34,677 bases of DNA from Desulfovibrio sp. (GTDB lineage: Bacteria; Desulfobacterota; Desulfovibrionia; Desulfovibrionales; Desulfovibrionaceae): positions 45,262 through 79,938 of the forward strand of contig JAAUYU010000028.1 in NCBI GenBank assembly GCA_014804965.1. Reading direction: 5' to 3'. Every line of letters begins with the position of its first letter. The first letter of the stretch is position 1. Shown piece after piece: positions 8,328-18,937 of this stretch. The notes below the pieces were generated by a model that did no database searches, was not told the DNA's origin, and saw only the letters and a list, made by a program, of their open reading frames with translations. The position numbers and the translations under genes were made by a program.

Positions 8328-9292
8328 CAGCGTTTTCCTTGCCTGCCCATGAGCAGGGCTTCGGGGTTGCGTTCCAGCATGTCGGCGAGATTGCGCAGGG
8401 AGCGCGCCGCGGCGATGGATTCCGTGAGCAGGCGGCGCACCTCGTTCATGGTGGGCGAGTCGCGCCCCAGCGTGTTCTCGGCCGAATCGGCCACGCCGCG
8501 CAGGCGCTCGGCCGCCTTGGCGAGATTGTCCATGGCCGAATGGAAGGAGGCCAGCGCCCCAGGGAGCTCCTTCTGCATGGCGCGGGTGGCGCCGTCCACC
8601 TGGCTGAGGGTGTTGTCCAGCGAGTGGCGCAGGGGGCTGTCGGAAAGGAGGTGCTGAGTCTCCGTGAAAGTGGCGGTGAAGGCCTCCACGGCCGCCTTGA
8701 GCTTGCCGTTGTCGACGGCTGCGGAGACATTCTCGAGGATGTTGGAAAGCGTGCCCACGAGCTGGTCCAGCGGGATGCGCGCCAGCGTGCGCTGGAGCGT
8801 GTCGATGGGCGAGGGCACGGTGGGGATCTCCAGGTCCGGCGTGGCGGAGCGGAAATTCATGGGCGTGTCCGGAAAGAAGTCGAGCTCCACGCGGTACTGC
8901 CCGGTGATGAGGCTCTGGAGCTGGAGGCGGGCACGCAGACCGCGCTCCACCATGCGGCGGATGATCTCCTGCTGGGCGGATTCGGAAAGGGCGCGGCCGC
9001 TGGCGCGGATGAAGCTGCGCTCGTCGATGCGGATGGTGACGGGGATGGTGACGTTGGAGTCGCGCGCATTGGCCACGAGGCTGATTTGCGTGACGCTGCC
9101 CATGGGCACGCCCCGGAAAACCACGGGCGCGCCGATGGAAAGCCCGCTCACCGAGCCGTCGAAATAGAGCACATATTCCACGTCATTGCTGAACAGGCGC
9201 CCGCCGCCGAGCAGGATGACGCCGAGCGTGAAGAGCACGATGCCCCCCACCACAAAAGCGCCCACCAGGGTTTTGTAAGCTTGCGGAGTCAT
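8327..9292 (-). CDS. mlaD: MCE family protein, MlaD-like lipid transporter subunit
   Basis: This 321-residue protein has one N-terminal membrane anchor (about residues 8-30, VGAFVVGGIVLFTLGVILLG). One MCE domain follows, beginning VEYVLYFDGSVSGLSIGAPVVFRG and continuing GVPMGSVTQI. A long, helix-rich C-terminal part (about 170-321) follows. MCE proteins form periplasmic hexamers that carry lipids between membranes. Enterobacterial MlaD is near 180 residues, so this longer form resembles the MCE proteins of other Proteobacteria with a helical extension. It overlaps the MlaF-like gene by ATGA (9289-9292), showing coupled translation. Confidence 0.92.
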   Translation of the reverse strand: MTPQAYKTLVGAFVVGGIVLFTLGVILLGGGRLFSNDVEYVLYFDGSVSGLSIGAPVVFRGVPMGSVTQISLVANARDSNVTIPVTIRIDERSFIRASGRALSESAQQEIIRRMVERGLRARLQLQSLITGQYRVELDFFPDTPMNFRSATPDLEIPTVPSPIDTLQRTLARIPLDQLVGTLSNILENVSAAVDNGKLKAAVEAFTATFTETQHLLSDSPLRHSLDNTLSQVDGATRAMQKELPGALASFHSAMDNLAKAAERLRGVADSAENTLGRDSPTMNEVRRLLTESIAAARSLRNLADMLERNPEALLMGRQGKR

Positions 9293-10200
9293 GCGTTTTC
9301 GTCCTTGGCCCGGGTTTCGGGGGAAAATGCGTCAGCGGGCTTTGCGCCTGCCGCGGGTGCGGACGCGGGCGGGCACTGTTGCGGCCCGAGCGGGTTCTTG
9401 CCGCCGCGCGTGAGGAAGAGCAGGGCGTCCTTCTGGGTGTGCGGATTTTCGGCGAGTTCGCGAGGATTGCCTTTTGCCGTCACCGTGCGCGTTTTCACGT
9501 CGAGAAAGATGCCGTTGGTGGCGATGCTGAAGATGCTCGCGAGCTCGTGCGACACGATGACGAAGGTCGCGCCCAGGGTGTCGCGCAGTTCCTGGATGAG
9601 CTCGTCGAGGAGGTTGGAGCTCACCGGGTCGAGCCCGGCCGAGGGCTCGTCGAGAAAGAGGATTTGCGGGTCCAGCGCCAGCGCCCGAGCGAGGCCCGCG
9701 CGCTTTATCATGCCGCCGCTGATTTCCGACGGGTAATAGTCCTCGAAGCCCGCGAGGCCGACGAGCGCGAGCTTGAGCGAGGCGAGATCGCGGATCTCGT
9801 CGTCGTCAAGGTCCGTATATTGTTGCAGCGGCAGGCCCACGTTTTCGGCGAGCGTCATGGAGCTCCAGAGCGCGCCGCTCTGGAAGAGCACGCCCGCATG
9901 GCGCATGGCCTTGCGGCGCTCGGCCTCGGTGCCCCCCCAGAAGTCCACCTTGCCGAAAAACTCCTTGCCGGCCTGCGGCCGTTTCAGGCCCATGAGCACA
10001 TGCAAAAGGGTGCTCTTGCCGCAGCCCGAGCCGCCCATGATGAAGAAGATGTCGCCCTTGCGCACCTCGAAGCTCACATGGCGCATGAGCACATAGGAGC
10101 CGTAGCCCACCTGGAAGTCGCGCACGCTGAGGGCCGAATCCGCGGGGGGGGAGGCGGCGGACCGGCCGGGGGCGGAAAGGGTAAGCGGGGTATCGGCCAT
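9289..10200 (-). CDS. mlaF: ABC transporter ATPase, MlaF-like
   Basis: This 303-residue ATPase powers the Mla-type lipid transporter. Walker A is GGSGCGKST (about 56-64), the signature is ISGGMIKRAGLARAL, and Walker B is ILFLDEPSAGLDP, followed by the switch VIVSHEL. ISGGM with DEPSAGLDP is characteristic of MlaF-type ATPases. The C-terminus beyond about residue 265 is an Ala/Pro-rich tail. I chose the ATG at 10200 because GAGGA, made partly from the stop codon of the upstream permease gene, sits just before it. An in-frame ATG at 10218 would add six residues and overlap the permease gene. Confidence 0.93.
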   Translation of the reverse strand: MADTPLTLSAPGRSAASPPADSALSVRDFQVGYGSYVLMRHVSFEVRKGDIFFIMGGSGCGKSTLLHVLMGLKRPQAGKEFFGKVDFWGGTEAERRKAMRHAGVLFQSGALWSSMTLAENVGLPLQQYTDLDDDEIRDLASLKLALVGLAGFEDYYPSEISGGMIKRAGLARALALDPQILFLDEPSAGLDPVSSNLLDELIQELRDTLGATFVIVSHELASIFSIATNGIFLDVKTRTVTAKGNPRELAENPHTQKDALLFLTRGGKNPLGPQQCPPASAPAAGAKPADAFSPETRAKDENA

Positions 10201-10207
10201 AGCTTCC

Positions 10208-11335
10208 TCAGACGCCAATCACGTTGCAGATGATGGTGACGATGGCCGTCATGACGATGATGCCCACGAGGGAGTTGACCACGGCGCGCGTGGTGGTCTG
10301 GCCCACGGCCATGGCGCTCCTGCCGCAGCGCATCCCCTGATAGCAGCCCGCGATGGCGATGACCACCCCGAACAGCGTGCCGTAGACGAGCCCGATGACG
10401 AGCTGCCGATAGGGCACCATGTGCACCGTGGCGTGGATATATTCCAGAGGGTTGAGGCCCAGCATGCAGGTGCCTACGAGGAAGCCCCCTAAAACGCCCA
10501 TGAGGTCGGCATAGAGGGTGAGCAGGGGCACCATGAACATGAGCGCGAGCATACGCGGCAGCACGAGGAAGTCCACCGGAGAGATGCCGAGGGTCTCCAG
10601 GGCGTCGATCTCCTCGTTGACCTGCATGGTGCCGATGAACGCCGCATAGGCCGCGCCGATGCGGCCCGACATGACCACCCCCACCATGACCGCGCCCATG
10701 ACGCGCAACATGCCGATGCCCACAAGGCCTGCCACATAGATTTGCGCGCCGAACTGCGTGAGCTGCACCGCGCCCACAAAGGCGAGGATGAGCCCGAAAA
10801 GCATGCTTGTCACCGAAATGATGGGCAGCGACTGCACCCCGCACTCGTACATGGCGGTGATGAAGTCCTGGGGACGCATCCGCGAACGGCCGATGATGAG
10901 GTTCCACACGGCGATGCTCACGTCGCCGAGGAAGGAGAGAAAATCTGCGATGCGCGGGGGCAGGGCCAGGGCCGCCGCCCCGATGTGCTCGAAGACGTCG
11001 CCGCGGGTGGCGCTGCGCTCGGCCCCGGCGCGGGGCGGCACGGCGAAGGCCATGTCAACGAGGCGCGTGAGGCCCTCGGGCAGGTCCAGCGTGACCTTGA
11101 GCTTGCGCTCGCGCGCCCGCCTGACGAGCTGCACGAGAAAGACGAGCAGGCTGCTGTCCCAGGAGTCGAGGCCGCTCGCGCTGAGCGTGAGCCCCTGAAT
11201 ACGCTGGTCGGCGAGCCCGGCAAGGGCCGCGTCCGCCGATGCGGGCCAGGGGAGTTCAAGGCTCCAGCGGCCGCCCACGCTGACGCGCCAGACGCCGCCA
11301 ACGGCATCAGCCGTCACTTGCGGGCTCGATTCCAT
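10208..11335 (-). CDS. mlaE: STAS-MlaE fusion permease of an Mla-type lipid ABC transporter
   Basis: This 375-residue protein combines two Mla subunits. Residues about 1-105 form a STAS domain (VWRVSVGGRWSLELPW, then LTLSASGLDSWDSSLLVFL) corresponding to separate MlaB in Escherichia coli. Residues about 130-375 form the MlaE permease, with GRIGAAYAAFIGTMQVNEEIDALETLGI as the conserved coupling segment. The start at 11335 gives a proper STAS beginning. There is no clear Shine-Dalgarno, and a -10 box lies just upstream, so the mRNA may be leaderless. An upstream in-frame start near 11509 would run through the polA start region and adds unrelated residues. Confidence 0.9.
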   Translation of the reverse strand: MESSPQVTADAVGGVWRVSVGGRWSLELPWPASADAALAGLADQRIQGLTLSASGLDSWDSSLLVFLVQLVRRARERKLKVTLDLPEGLTRLVDMAFAVPPRAGAERSATRGDVFEHIGAAALALPPRIADFLSFLGDVSIAVWNLIIGRSRMRPQDFITAMYECGVQSLPIISVTSMLFGLILAFVGAVQLTQFGAQIYVAGLVGIGMLRVMGAVMVGVVMSGRIGAAYAAFIGTMQVNEEIDALETLGISPVDFLVLPRMLALMFMVPLLTLYADLMGVLGGFLVGTCMLGLNPLEYIHATVHMVPYRQLVIGLVYGTLFGVVIAIAGCYQGMRCGRSAMAVGQTTTRAVVNSLVGIIVMTAIVTIICNVIGV

Positions 11336-11371
11336 GCCGTTATCATACGCCACGCGGCCCGTTAAGCGCAA
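11318..11371. promoter_or_regulatory. Face-to-face promoters for polA (plus) and the mla operon (minus) sharing one -10 region
   Basis: On the plus strand TTGCGG (11318-11323), 17 nt, TATCAT (11341-11346) points to polA. On the minus strand TTGCGC (11366-11371), 18 nt, TATGAT (11342-11347) points to the STAS-MlaE gene. The two -10 boxes overlap almost completely, so the two promoters should compete for polymerase. The mla -10 ends 6 nt before the ATG, so the first transcribed base could be the A of the start codon. Boxes were assigned by eye. Confidence 0.5.
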
Positions 11372-11441
11372 GCGTGTCGCGCCCAACACATTTTTCCGGC
11401 GCAGCCCCCCCGGGGGCTCACGCGCCCCAGCGGATGGTGCC

Positions 11442-14183
11442 ATGTCGCTCAAGCAACGTCTCGGCCTCAACGCGGACCCCGTCTTTCTCATGGACGGCAC
11501 GGCCTTCATCTACAGGGGCTTTTTCGCCAACCGCCACATGCAGCGCTCCGACGGCTTCCCCACGAATGCACTCGTGGTGGTCACGCGCGTGCTTTTGCGC
11601 ATCCTGCGCGAGGAGAAGCCCAGGCATTTCCTCTTTCTCAAGGACGGGCGGGGCAAGAATTTCCGTCACGAGATCTATGCGGACTACAAGGCCAACCGCG
11701 AGGCCATGCCCGAGGACCTCGCCCGGCAGCTCCCGCCCATCGAGCGCATGGTCCACGCGCTGGGCCTCGCCTTCAAGGAGTCCGAGGGCTGCGAGGCCGA
11801 TGACTGCATCGCCGCGCTGGCCGCGCGCTTCGCACCCGAGCTTCCGGTGGTCATCATCAGCGGCGACAAGGACCTGAAACAGTGCCTCGCGCCCAATGTC
11901 TATATGTGGGACCCCGGCTCCAAGGACGAGCGCCTCACCACCGAGGCGGACTTTGAGGCCGAGAACGGCGTCACCCCGGCCCAGTGGCCCGACGTGCAGG
12001 CGCTCGTCGGCGACGCCAGCGACAATATCCCCGGCGTGCCCGGCATCGGCCCCAAGACCGCACGGCAGATCTTCGCCATCTGCCCCACGCTGGAGGACAT
12101 CCGCGACCATTTCGCCCTTTTGCCGCCCAAGTTGCAGGACAAGCTCAGGCCGCACCTTGAGGAAATGTTCACCTGGCGGGAGCTCACCAGGCTCTCGCGC
12201 GGCGTGTGCGCGGATATCGACCTTGGCGCGCTCGATGTGGGGCCCGTCAATATCCCGGAATGTCGCGAGCTTGCGCAGGAATTCGAGCTTTTCGCGCTCA
12301 GGCGCGAGATTGCGGCGCTCGTGCAGTCGGGGGCGCCCCATGTCTCCGCGCCGGATTTGGCGGGGGGCGCCCCCCGTGCGCCCGAGGACCCGGCCGGGGC
12401 CACGGATGAAGCGGCCACTCCGGCGGGGATGGACGCCGCCGGCGCCACCCAGCTTGCGCTGGGCGTGCCTGAGGTCCCGGCCGCCGAGGAGGTGGACAGC
12501 GTGAGTCGGCTCCCGGACTGCGCGGGCCGCACCGTGGCCCTTGTCTGGGCGGAGGGGCCCTCGCGGCCGCCGCGTGTGGCCGTCGCCCCAGCGGCGTCCC
12601 CCGCCGGAAGCGTGGAACCCGCCCCGGCCACGGCGCTGGCGGAGGTGGTGGAATATGCCTGGACAGGGCCCATGACGGAATTGTGCGCCTGGGCGGAAAA
12701 CGCGGCGGAAGTGGCCGTGGCCGACCTGAAGAGCCTGCTCCTTGCAGCGCCCTTCTGGAAGGGGCTGCTGAAAATCCGCGTGCTCGACCTCGGCCTTGCC
12801 GCCTACCTGCTCGGGCCCGAAGCCGGGGAATACGGCTGGTCGCGGCTCAGTGCCCGCTGGAGCGACGCCCTGGGCCTCGAGGGGCGCGGGCCCGCCATCG
12901 TGGGCTTGGGCATGGCGCATACGCTCGCCGCGCAGCTGGCGGCCAACGACCTCACGCGGCTCTACGAGAAGCTGGAATTGCCGCTCGTGCCTGTGCTCGC
13001 CGGCATGGAGGAGCGGGGCATCGCCATCGACCCGGCGGCCTTCCGCAGTTTTCTCGACGATGTGCAGCGGGAGCTCGACGCGCTCACGCGCGAGGTCTAT
13101 GCCGAGGCCGGGGGCGAGTTCAACATCCGCTCCGCGCGGAAGCTCGGGGAGGTGCTTTACGAGCGGCTGCACCTGCCCGCGCCCAAAAAGACCCGCGGCG
13201 GCCAGCCCTCCACCAGCCAGGAGACGCTGGAGCGGCTCGCGCCGGACGCGCCCATCGTGCAGAGCATCCTCCAGTACCGCAAGCTGGAGAAGATGCGCTC
13301 CACCTACCTCGAGCCGCTGCCCCTGCACATGGACGCGCATGACCGCATCCATACCACCTTCAACCAGGAGGCCACGGCCACGGGCCGCATCTCCTCCAGC
13401 AATCCCAACCTGCAGAACATCCCCGTGCGCGGGCCGCTCGGAAAGCGGATGCGGGCCTGTTTCGTGGCCGGGCCGGGCAATGCGCTGGTCTCCGCGGATT
13501 ATTCGCAGATCGAGCTGCGCGTGCTCGCCCACATGTCGCAGGACCCGGCCCTTTTGGACGCCTTCCGCCAGGGGGAGGACATCCACGCGCGCACCGCGGC
13601 GCTCGTGTTCGACATGCCGCAGGACAAGGTGCTGCCGGACCAGCGCCGCATGGCCAAGACCATCAATTTCGGCCTCATCTACGGCATGGGGGCCAACAAG
13701 CTCGGGCAGGAGCTCAAGATCTCCACGGCCGAGGCGCGGGCCTTCATCGACAGGTATTTCGCAAGGCTTACGGGGCTCAAGGCCTTTTACGAGCGCGTCA
13801 TCGACGGCGCGCGCGAGCGCGGCTATGTGGTCACGCTGGCGGGACGGCGCCGCTGGCTGCCCGGTATCCTTTCCGCCAACGGGCAGACGGCGGCCCAGGC
13901 CCAGCGCCAGGCCGTGAACACCGTCATCCAGGGCTCGGCCGCGGACATCATCAAGCTCGCCATGCTGGCCGCGGCCGGGGATGAGGAACTGCGGCGCCTG
14001 AAGGCGGGCCTCGTGCTCCAGGTGCATGACGAGCTTTTGCTGGAACTGCCGGAAGCCGGAGCAAAGGAGGCCGGGGCGCGCGTGGCGGCCCTCATGGAAT
14101 CGGTAAAGCCCGGCGGCGTCACGCTCTCCGTGCCACTCGTGGTGGACTGGGGCACGGGCCACAACTGGGGGGGCGCCCATTAG
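11442..14183 (+). CDS. polA: DNA polymerase I with degenerate 3'-5' exonuclease domain
   Basis: PolA fills gaps and removes RNA primers during replication and repair. The 913-residue product has an N-terminal 5' nuclease domain (FLMDGTAFIYRGF, CEADDCIAALA, and the helix-hairpin-helix NIPGVPGIGPKTARQ). It is followed by an Ala/Pro-rich insert of about 100 residues (near 300-410). The C-terminal polymerase domain is intact: motif A DYSQIELRVLAHMS (near 685), motif B KTINFGLIYGMG (near 740) and motif C QVHDELLLELPE (near 860). In the middle domain the exonuclease acid residues are not found where expected (VALVWAEG in place of the DxE strand, VADLKSLL in place of NLKYD), so proofreading is probably lost. 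The start at 11442 removes 36 unrelated residues of the longer frame. Confidence 0.97.
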   Translation: MSLKQRLGLNADPVFLMDGTAFIYRGFFANRHMQRSDGFPTNALVVVTRVLLRILREEKPRHFLFLKDGRGKNFRHEIYADYKANREAMPEDLARQLPPIERMVHALGLAFKESEGCEADDCIAALAARFAPELPVVIISGDKDLKQCLAPNVYMWDPGSKDERLTTEADFEAENGVTPAQWPDVQALVGDASDNIPGVPGIGPKTARQIFAICPTLEDIRDHFALLPPKLQDKLRPHLEEMFTWRELTRLSRGVCADIDLGALDVGPVNIPECRELAQEFELFALRREIAALVQSGAPHVSAPDLAGGAPRAPEDPAGATDEAATPAGMDAAGATQLALGVPEVPAAEEVDSVSRLPDCAGRTVALVWAEGPSRPPRVAVAPAASPAGSVEPAPATALAEVVEYAWTGPMTELCAWAENAAEVAVADLKSLLLAAPFWKGLLKIRVLDLGLAAYLLGPEAGEYGWSRLSARWSDALGLEGRGPAIVGLGMAHTLAAQLAANDLTRLYEKLELPLVPVLAGMEERGIAIDPAAFRSFLDDVQRELDALTREVYAEAGGEFNIRSARKLGEVLYERLHLPAPKKTRGGQPSTSQETLERLAPDAPIVQSILQYRKLEKMRSTYLEPLPLHMDAHDRIHTTFNQEATATGRISSSNPNLQNIPVRGPLGKRMRACFVAGPGNALVSADYSQIELRVLAHMSQDPALLDAFRQGEDIHARTAALVFDMPQDKVLPDQRRMAKTINFGLIYGMGANKLGQELKISTAEARAFIDRYFARLTGLKAFYERVIDGARERGYVVTLAGRRRWLPGILSANGQTAAQAQRQAVNTVIQGSAADIIKLAMLAAAGDEELRRLKAGLVLQVHDELLLELPEAGAKEAGARVAALMESVKPGGVTLSVPLVVDWGTGHNWGGAH

Positions 14184-14214
14184 GGCGACGGGAGCCTGAA
14201 AGGCCGGGAGTTAC

Positions 14215-16026
14215 TTACGCCGTCAGCGGCTCGTTCTTGCCGAAGGTCTCGTAAAAGGTCTTTTCGGCTTCCGAATCGCCGATGAGGTACATTTCCTCCC
14301 CTTCCACGAAAACATGGCTCGGGTCGGGATTGGCGTGGAGGATGCCGTCCGCCCCGAGCAGGGCCACGACGCTGCAATGCGTCAGGCTTCTGATGCCGCT
14401 GCCCATGAGCGGCTTGCCCGCGAGGCTCTTGCCCACGGCGGCGCGGAAGATGTTGAGCCCCTCGCTGATCATGAGCACCTTGCCCGGCGCGAGCAGGTTG
14501 ATGATGCTGCTCGTTACCATGGAGGCCAGCGAGAGCACGAGGTCCGCCCCGGCGGCGTGGAGGATGCCGACGTTGCGGTCCAGCGTGGCGCGGCTGATGA
14601 TCTGGATGTCCTCGCGCAGGCGGCGGCAGTAGAGGGTGAGGTAGATATTGGTGTCGTCGTCGTGGGTGGTGATGATGACCGAGGGCGCGGTGCGGATGCC
14701 CGCCCGCTCCAGCACCTCGAGGTCCGCGGCGTCGCCGATGACGAGGTGGTCTTTCAGGAAGCCGGTCTTGGGGGTCTTGTCCACCACCTTGTACGGGCGG
14801 CCGCTGCGCTCGAGCTGGCGCGCGGCGTCCCGGCCCACGCGCCCGCAGCCGAGGATGACAATTTCGGTTTCTTCCGGCTTGTCCTTTTTCTTTTCCGTTG
14901 CGTCCGCTTTTTTCTCCGTCGCCTCAACGGGCGCGGTCTCGGCCTTGACGCCGTTCTTGGCGGACGCGGCTTCCGTGGCGTCCTTTTCGCTCAAGAAGGC
15001 GTTGGCCGCCTGGATCTGCTGCATGTCGCCCACGATGACCATGACCATGGTGGCCGTGAGCACCGTGTCCGGTCCGGGCAGCACAAAGCGCCCGCGCTCC
15101 CACAGGCCCACCACGTTGGCGCCCGTTGCGTTGCGCAGGCCGCTCTTCCTGAGTGACTTGCCCACCAGCGGGGTGCGCATGACCGGGCCCTCGGCCGCCA
15201 CCAGCTCCTTGTAGCGGCTCGCGATGCTGAAGCGGGCATTGGCGTTGAGCACGCGCCGGGCCAGCGCCTCGCCGAGCAGGCGGTGGAACTGGAAAACGCG
15301 GGTGCTGCCCGCGAGGCGGAGGATGTCGATGGCATCCTCGCTCTGGGCCGAGGCAACGATGGGCACGTCCGGGGCCACGTCGCGCGCGGTAAAGACGATG
15401 TTGGTGTTGCGCACGTCGCTGTCCAGCACCACGAGCATGGCCGCCTCAGTAAGGCGCAGGTTGCGGTAGACCGTGGCGGAGTCGTGCTCGCCCACCACGG
15501 CGTCATAGCCGCGGTCGAGCAGGTCGAGGGTCTTCTGGCTGTCGTTGCAGAGCAGCACGCAGCGCGCGCCGTAGTTCTTAAGGTCGTCCACGAGGTTGAG
15601 GGCGATGGGGCTCGTGCTCACCACGATGACATGGCCCTTCATGTCCTGCGCCACGGCGCGGGGCGTGTGCCCCTTCTCCTGCGCCTTGAGCCAGGGCGCG
15701 TAGAAGAACTGGATGAAGGCGAAGGGCAGCATGATGAGCAGGAGGATCACCCCGGAAAGCAGGACGACGATGGAAAAGACCATGCCGAGGTCGGAATGGA
15801 AGGTGATGTCCCCGAAGCCCAGGGTGGTCATCACCGTCAGCGTCCAGTAAAGCCCGGTGATCCAGGAATAGTCGTGCCCCTCGTAGCGCATGATGACGTG
15901 GAACAGCGCGGAATAGAGAATGATGAGCCCCACGAGCATGACCATGAAGCGCGTGAGGGCCACAAGGTTGCGGCGCACGCTGTGCTGCTGGAGGAAGAAG
16001 CTGATCTGGGCCGGGAGGAATTTCAT
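14215..16026 (-). CDS. Potassium channel protein with two RCK (TrkA-N/TrkA-C) modules
   Basis: This 603-residue inner-membrane channel has two helices around a pore loop (about 25-112); the selectivity filter is TTLGFGD (67-73). The first cytoplasmic RCK starts at about 132 (HVIVVSTSPIALNLVDDL), where the nucleotide-binding GxGxxG is replaced by STSPIA, and a TrkA-C-like segment follows to about 345. A charged Ala/Glu/Lys linker (348-387) leads to a second RCK with an intact GCGRVG (393-398), acid-rich DDDTN, and a C-terminal TrkA-C. Tandem RCKs let one subunit supply both halves of the gating ring. The start at 16026 was chosen because the helix-bearing segment begins there. It converges on polA with 31 nt between the stops. 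Confidence 0.93.
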   Translation of the reverse strand: MKFLPAQISFFLQQHSVRRNLVALTRFMVMLVGLIILYSALFHVIMRYEGHDYSWITGLYWTLTVMTTLGFGDITFHSDLGMVFSIVVLLSGVILLLIMLPFAFIQFFYAPWLKAQEKGHTPRAVAQDMKGHVIVVSTSPIALNLVDDLKNYGARCVLLCNDSQKTLDLLDRGYDAVVGEHDSATVYRNLRLTEAAMLVVLDSDVRNTNIVFTARDVAPDVPIVASAQSEDAIDILRLAGSTRVFQFHRLLGEALARRVLNANARFSIASRYKELVAAEGPVMRTPLVGKSLRKSGLRNATGANVVGLWERGRFVLPGPDTVLTATMVMVIVGDMQQIQAANAFLSEKDATEAASAKNGVKAETAPVEATEKKADATEKKKDKPEETEIVILGCGRVGRDAARQLERSGRPYKVVDKTPKTGFLKDHLVIGDAADLEVLERAGIRTAPSVIITTHDDDTNIYLTLYCRRLREDIQIISRATLDRNVGILHAAGADLVLSLASMVTSSIINLLAPGKVLMISEGLNIFRAAVGKSLAGKPLMGSGIRSLTHCSVVALLGADGILHANPDPSHVFVEGEEMYLIGDSEAEKTFYETFGKNEPLTA

Positions 16027-16190
16027 GGGCGAGTCTTGCCGTTGCGGCGCGGGGCCTTGCCTCGCGCCTGGTTGGGGGAGGCCAGTGTGCCAAAGGCAGG
16101 CCAAAAGGTCGAGCGGAAATCCCGTCCGCGGGATGACGGGGGCGCCCGCGCCCGGCCCGGAAACCTTTCCCCAGGGATTGCCGCGCCCCG

Positions 16191-16220
16191 TTGACAGGGA
16201 AGCGGCTCGCGAAGTATCTG
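16191..16220 (+). promoter_or_regulatory. Probable promoter of the ccm cluster
   Basis: TTGACA (16191-16196, a perfect -35) is followed after 18 nt by TATCTG (16215-16220). The predicted start near 16227 gives a leader of about 80 nt before ccmF. It lies in the divergent gap between the potassium channel gene and ccmF. The rest of that gap (16027-16190) shows nothing recognisable. Confidence 0.55.
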
Positions 16221-16305
16221 TCAGGCTGTCATTTCAAGGCCCCGTCCGGTACTGCCAGACATGGCCCCGGCCGCGCAACGCGGCACGGGCCCTCAAGGAA
16301 TGCCC

Positions 16306-18235
<1,930 letters not shown>

Positions 18236-18258
<23 letters not shown>

Positions 18259-18937
18259 AGCCGCGGCCATCGTCCTTGAGGGCGTGGGCAAGCGCTTCGG
18301 GCCCGCACGCGTGCTCCGCAAGGTGGACGCGGCCTTCCCGGCAGGCGCGGTGACGCTCGTCACCGGGGGCAACGGCGCGGGCAAGAGCACCCTGCTCAAG
18401 ATCATGGCCGGTCTTTCCCGGCCGAGCGCGGGCCGCGTGACCCGTGCCACGGGCGCGGATGGCGGCGAGCCCAGGCTCGGCTATGTGGGCCACGCGACCT
18501 TTCTCTATCCCGGCCTCACGGCGCTGGAAAATCTCGCCTTCTGGCGCACGGCCCACCGGCTTCCGCTGGACAGGGCGGCGCTCCTCGCGCTGCTCGCGCG
18601 CGTGGGCCTCGTCGGTCACGCCCATGAGCGGGCGCGTGTTTTTTCGCGCGGCATGGCGCAACGGCTCAACCTCGCGCGGGTGCTCATGCTCGCGCCCGAC
18701 ATCCTGCTTCTGGACGAGCCCATGACCGGGCTCGACGCGCCTGCGCGCGAGCTTTTACGCCGCGAGATAGCCGACGCCCGCGCGGCCGGGGTCTGCGTGG
18801 CGCTGGTGAGCCACGACCTTGAGGGTGACGGCCCGCTCGCCGACCGGGTGCTGGCCCTGGCCTCGGGCTCGGTGGCCTATGAAGGCCCGGCTGCCGAATA
18901 TTTCGCCCGCGCGGGGGAGGAGCCATGCTGCGCCTGA
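18236..18937 (+). CDS. ccmA: Heme exporter ATP-binding protein CcmA
   Basis: CcmA is the ATPase of the CcmABCD complex, which releases heme-loaded CcmE. The 233-residue product has Walker A TGGNGAGKST (43-52), signature FSRGMAQRLNLARVL and Walker B DILLLDEPMTGLD, with VSHDLE as switch. The ATG at 18236 overlaps the end of ccmF by 23 nt. An in-frame GTG at 18251, preceded by GGGAAGG, is an equally good start and would shorten the product by five residues. The 3' end overlaps ccmB, supporting a tight operon. Confidence 0.93.

Noticed and set aside
11418-14180. Long minus-strand open frame opposite polA
   Set aside because: polA motifs on the plus strand are decisive; the antisense frame is a product of GC-biased third positions.
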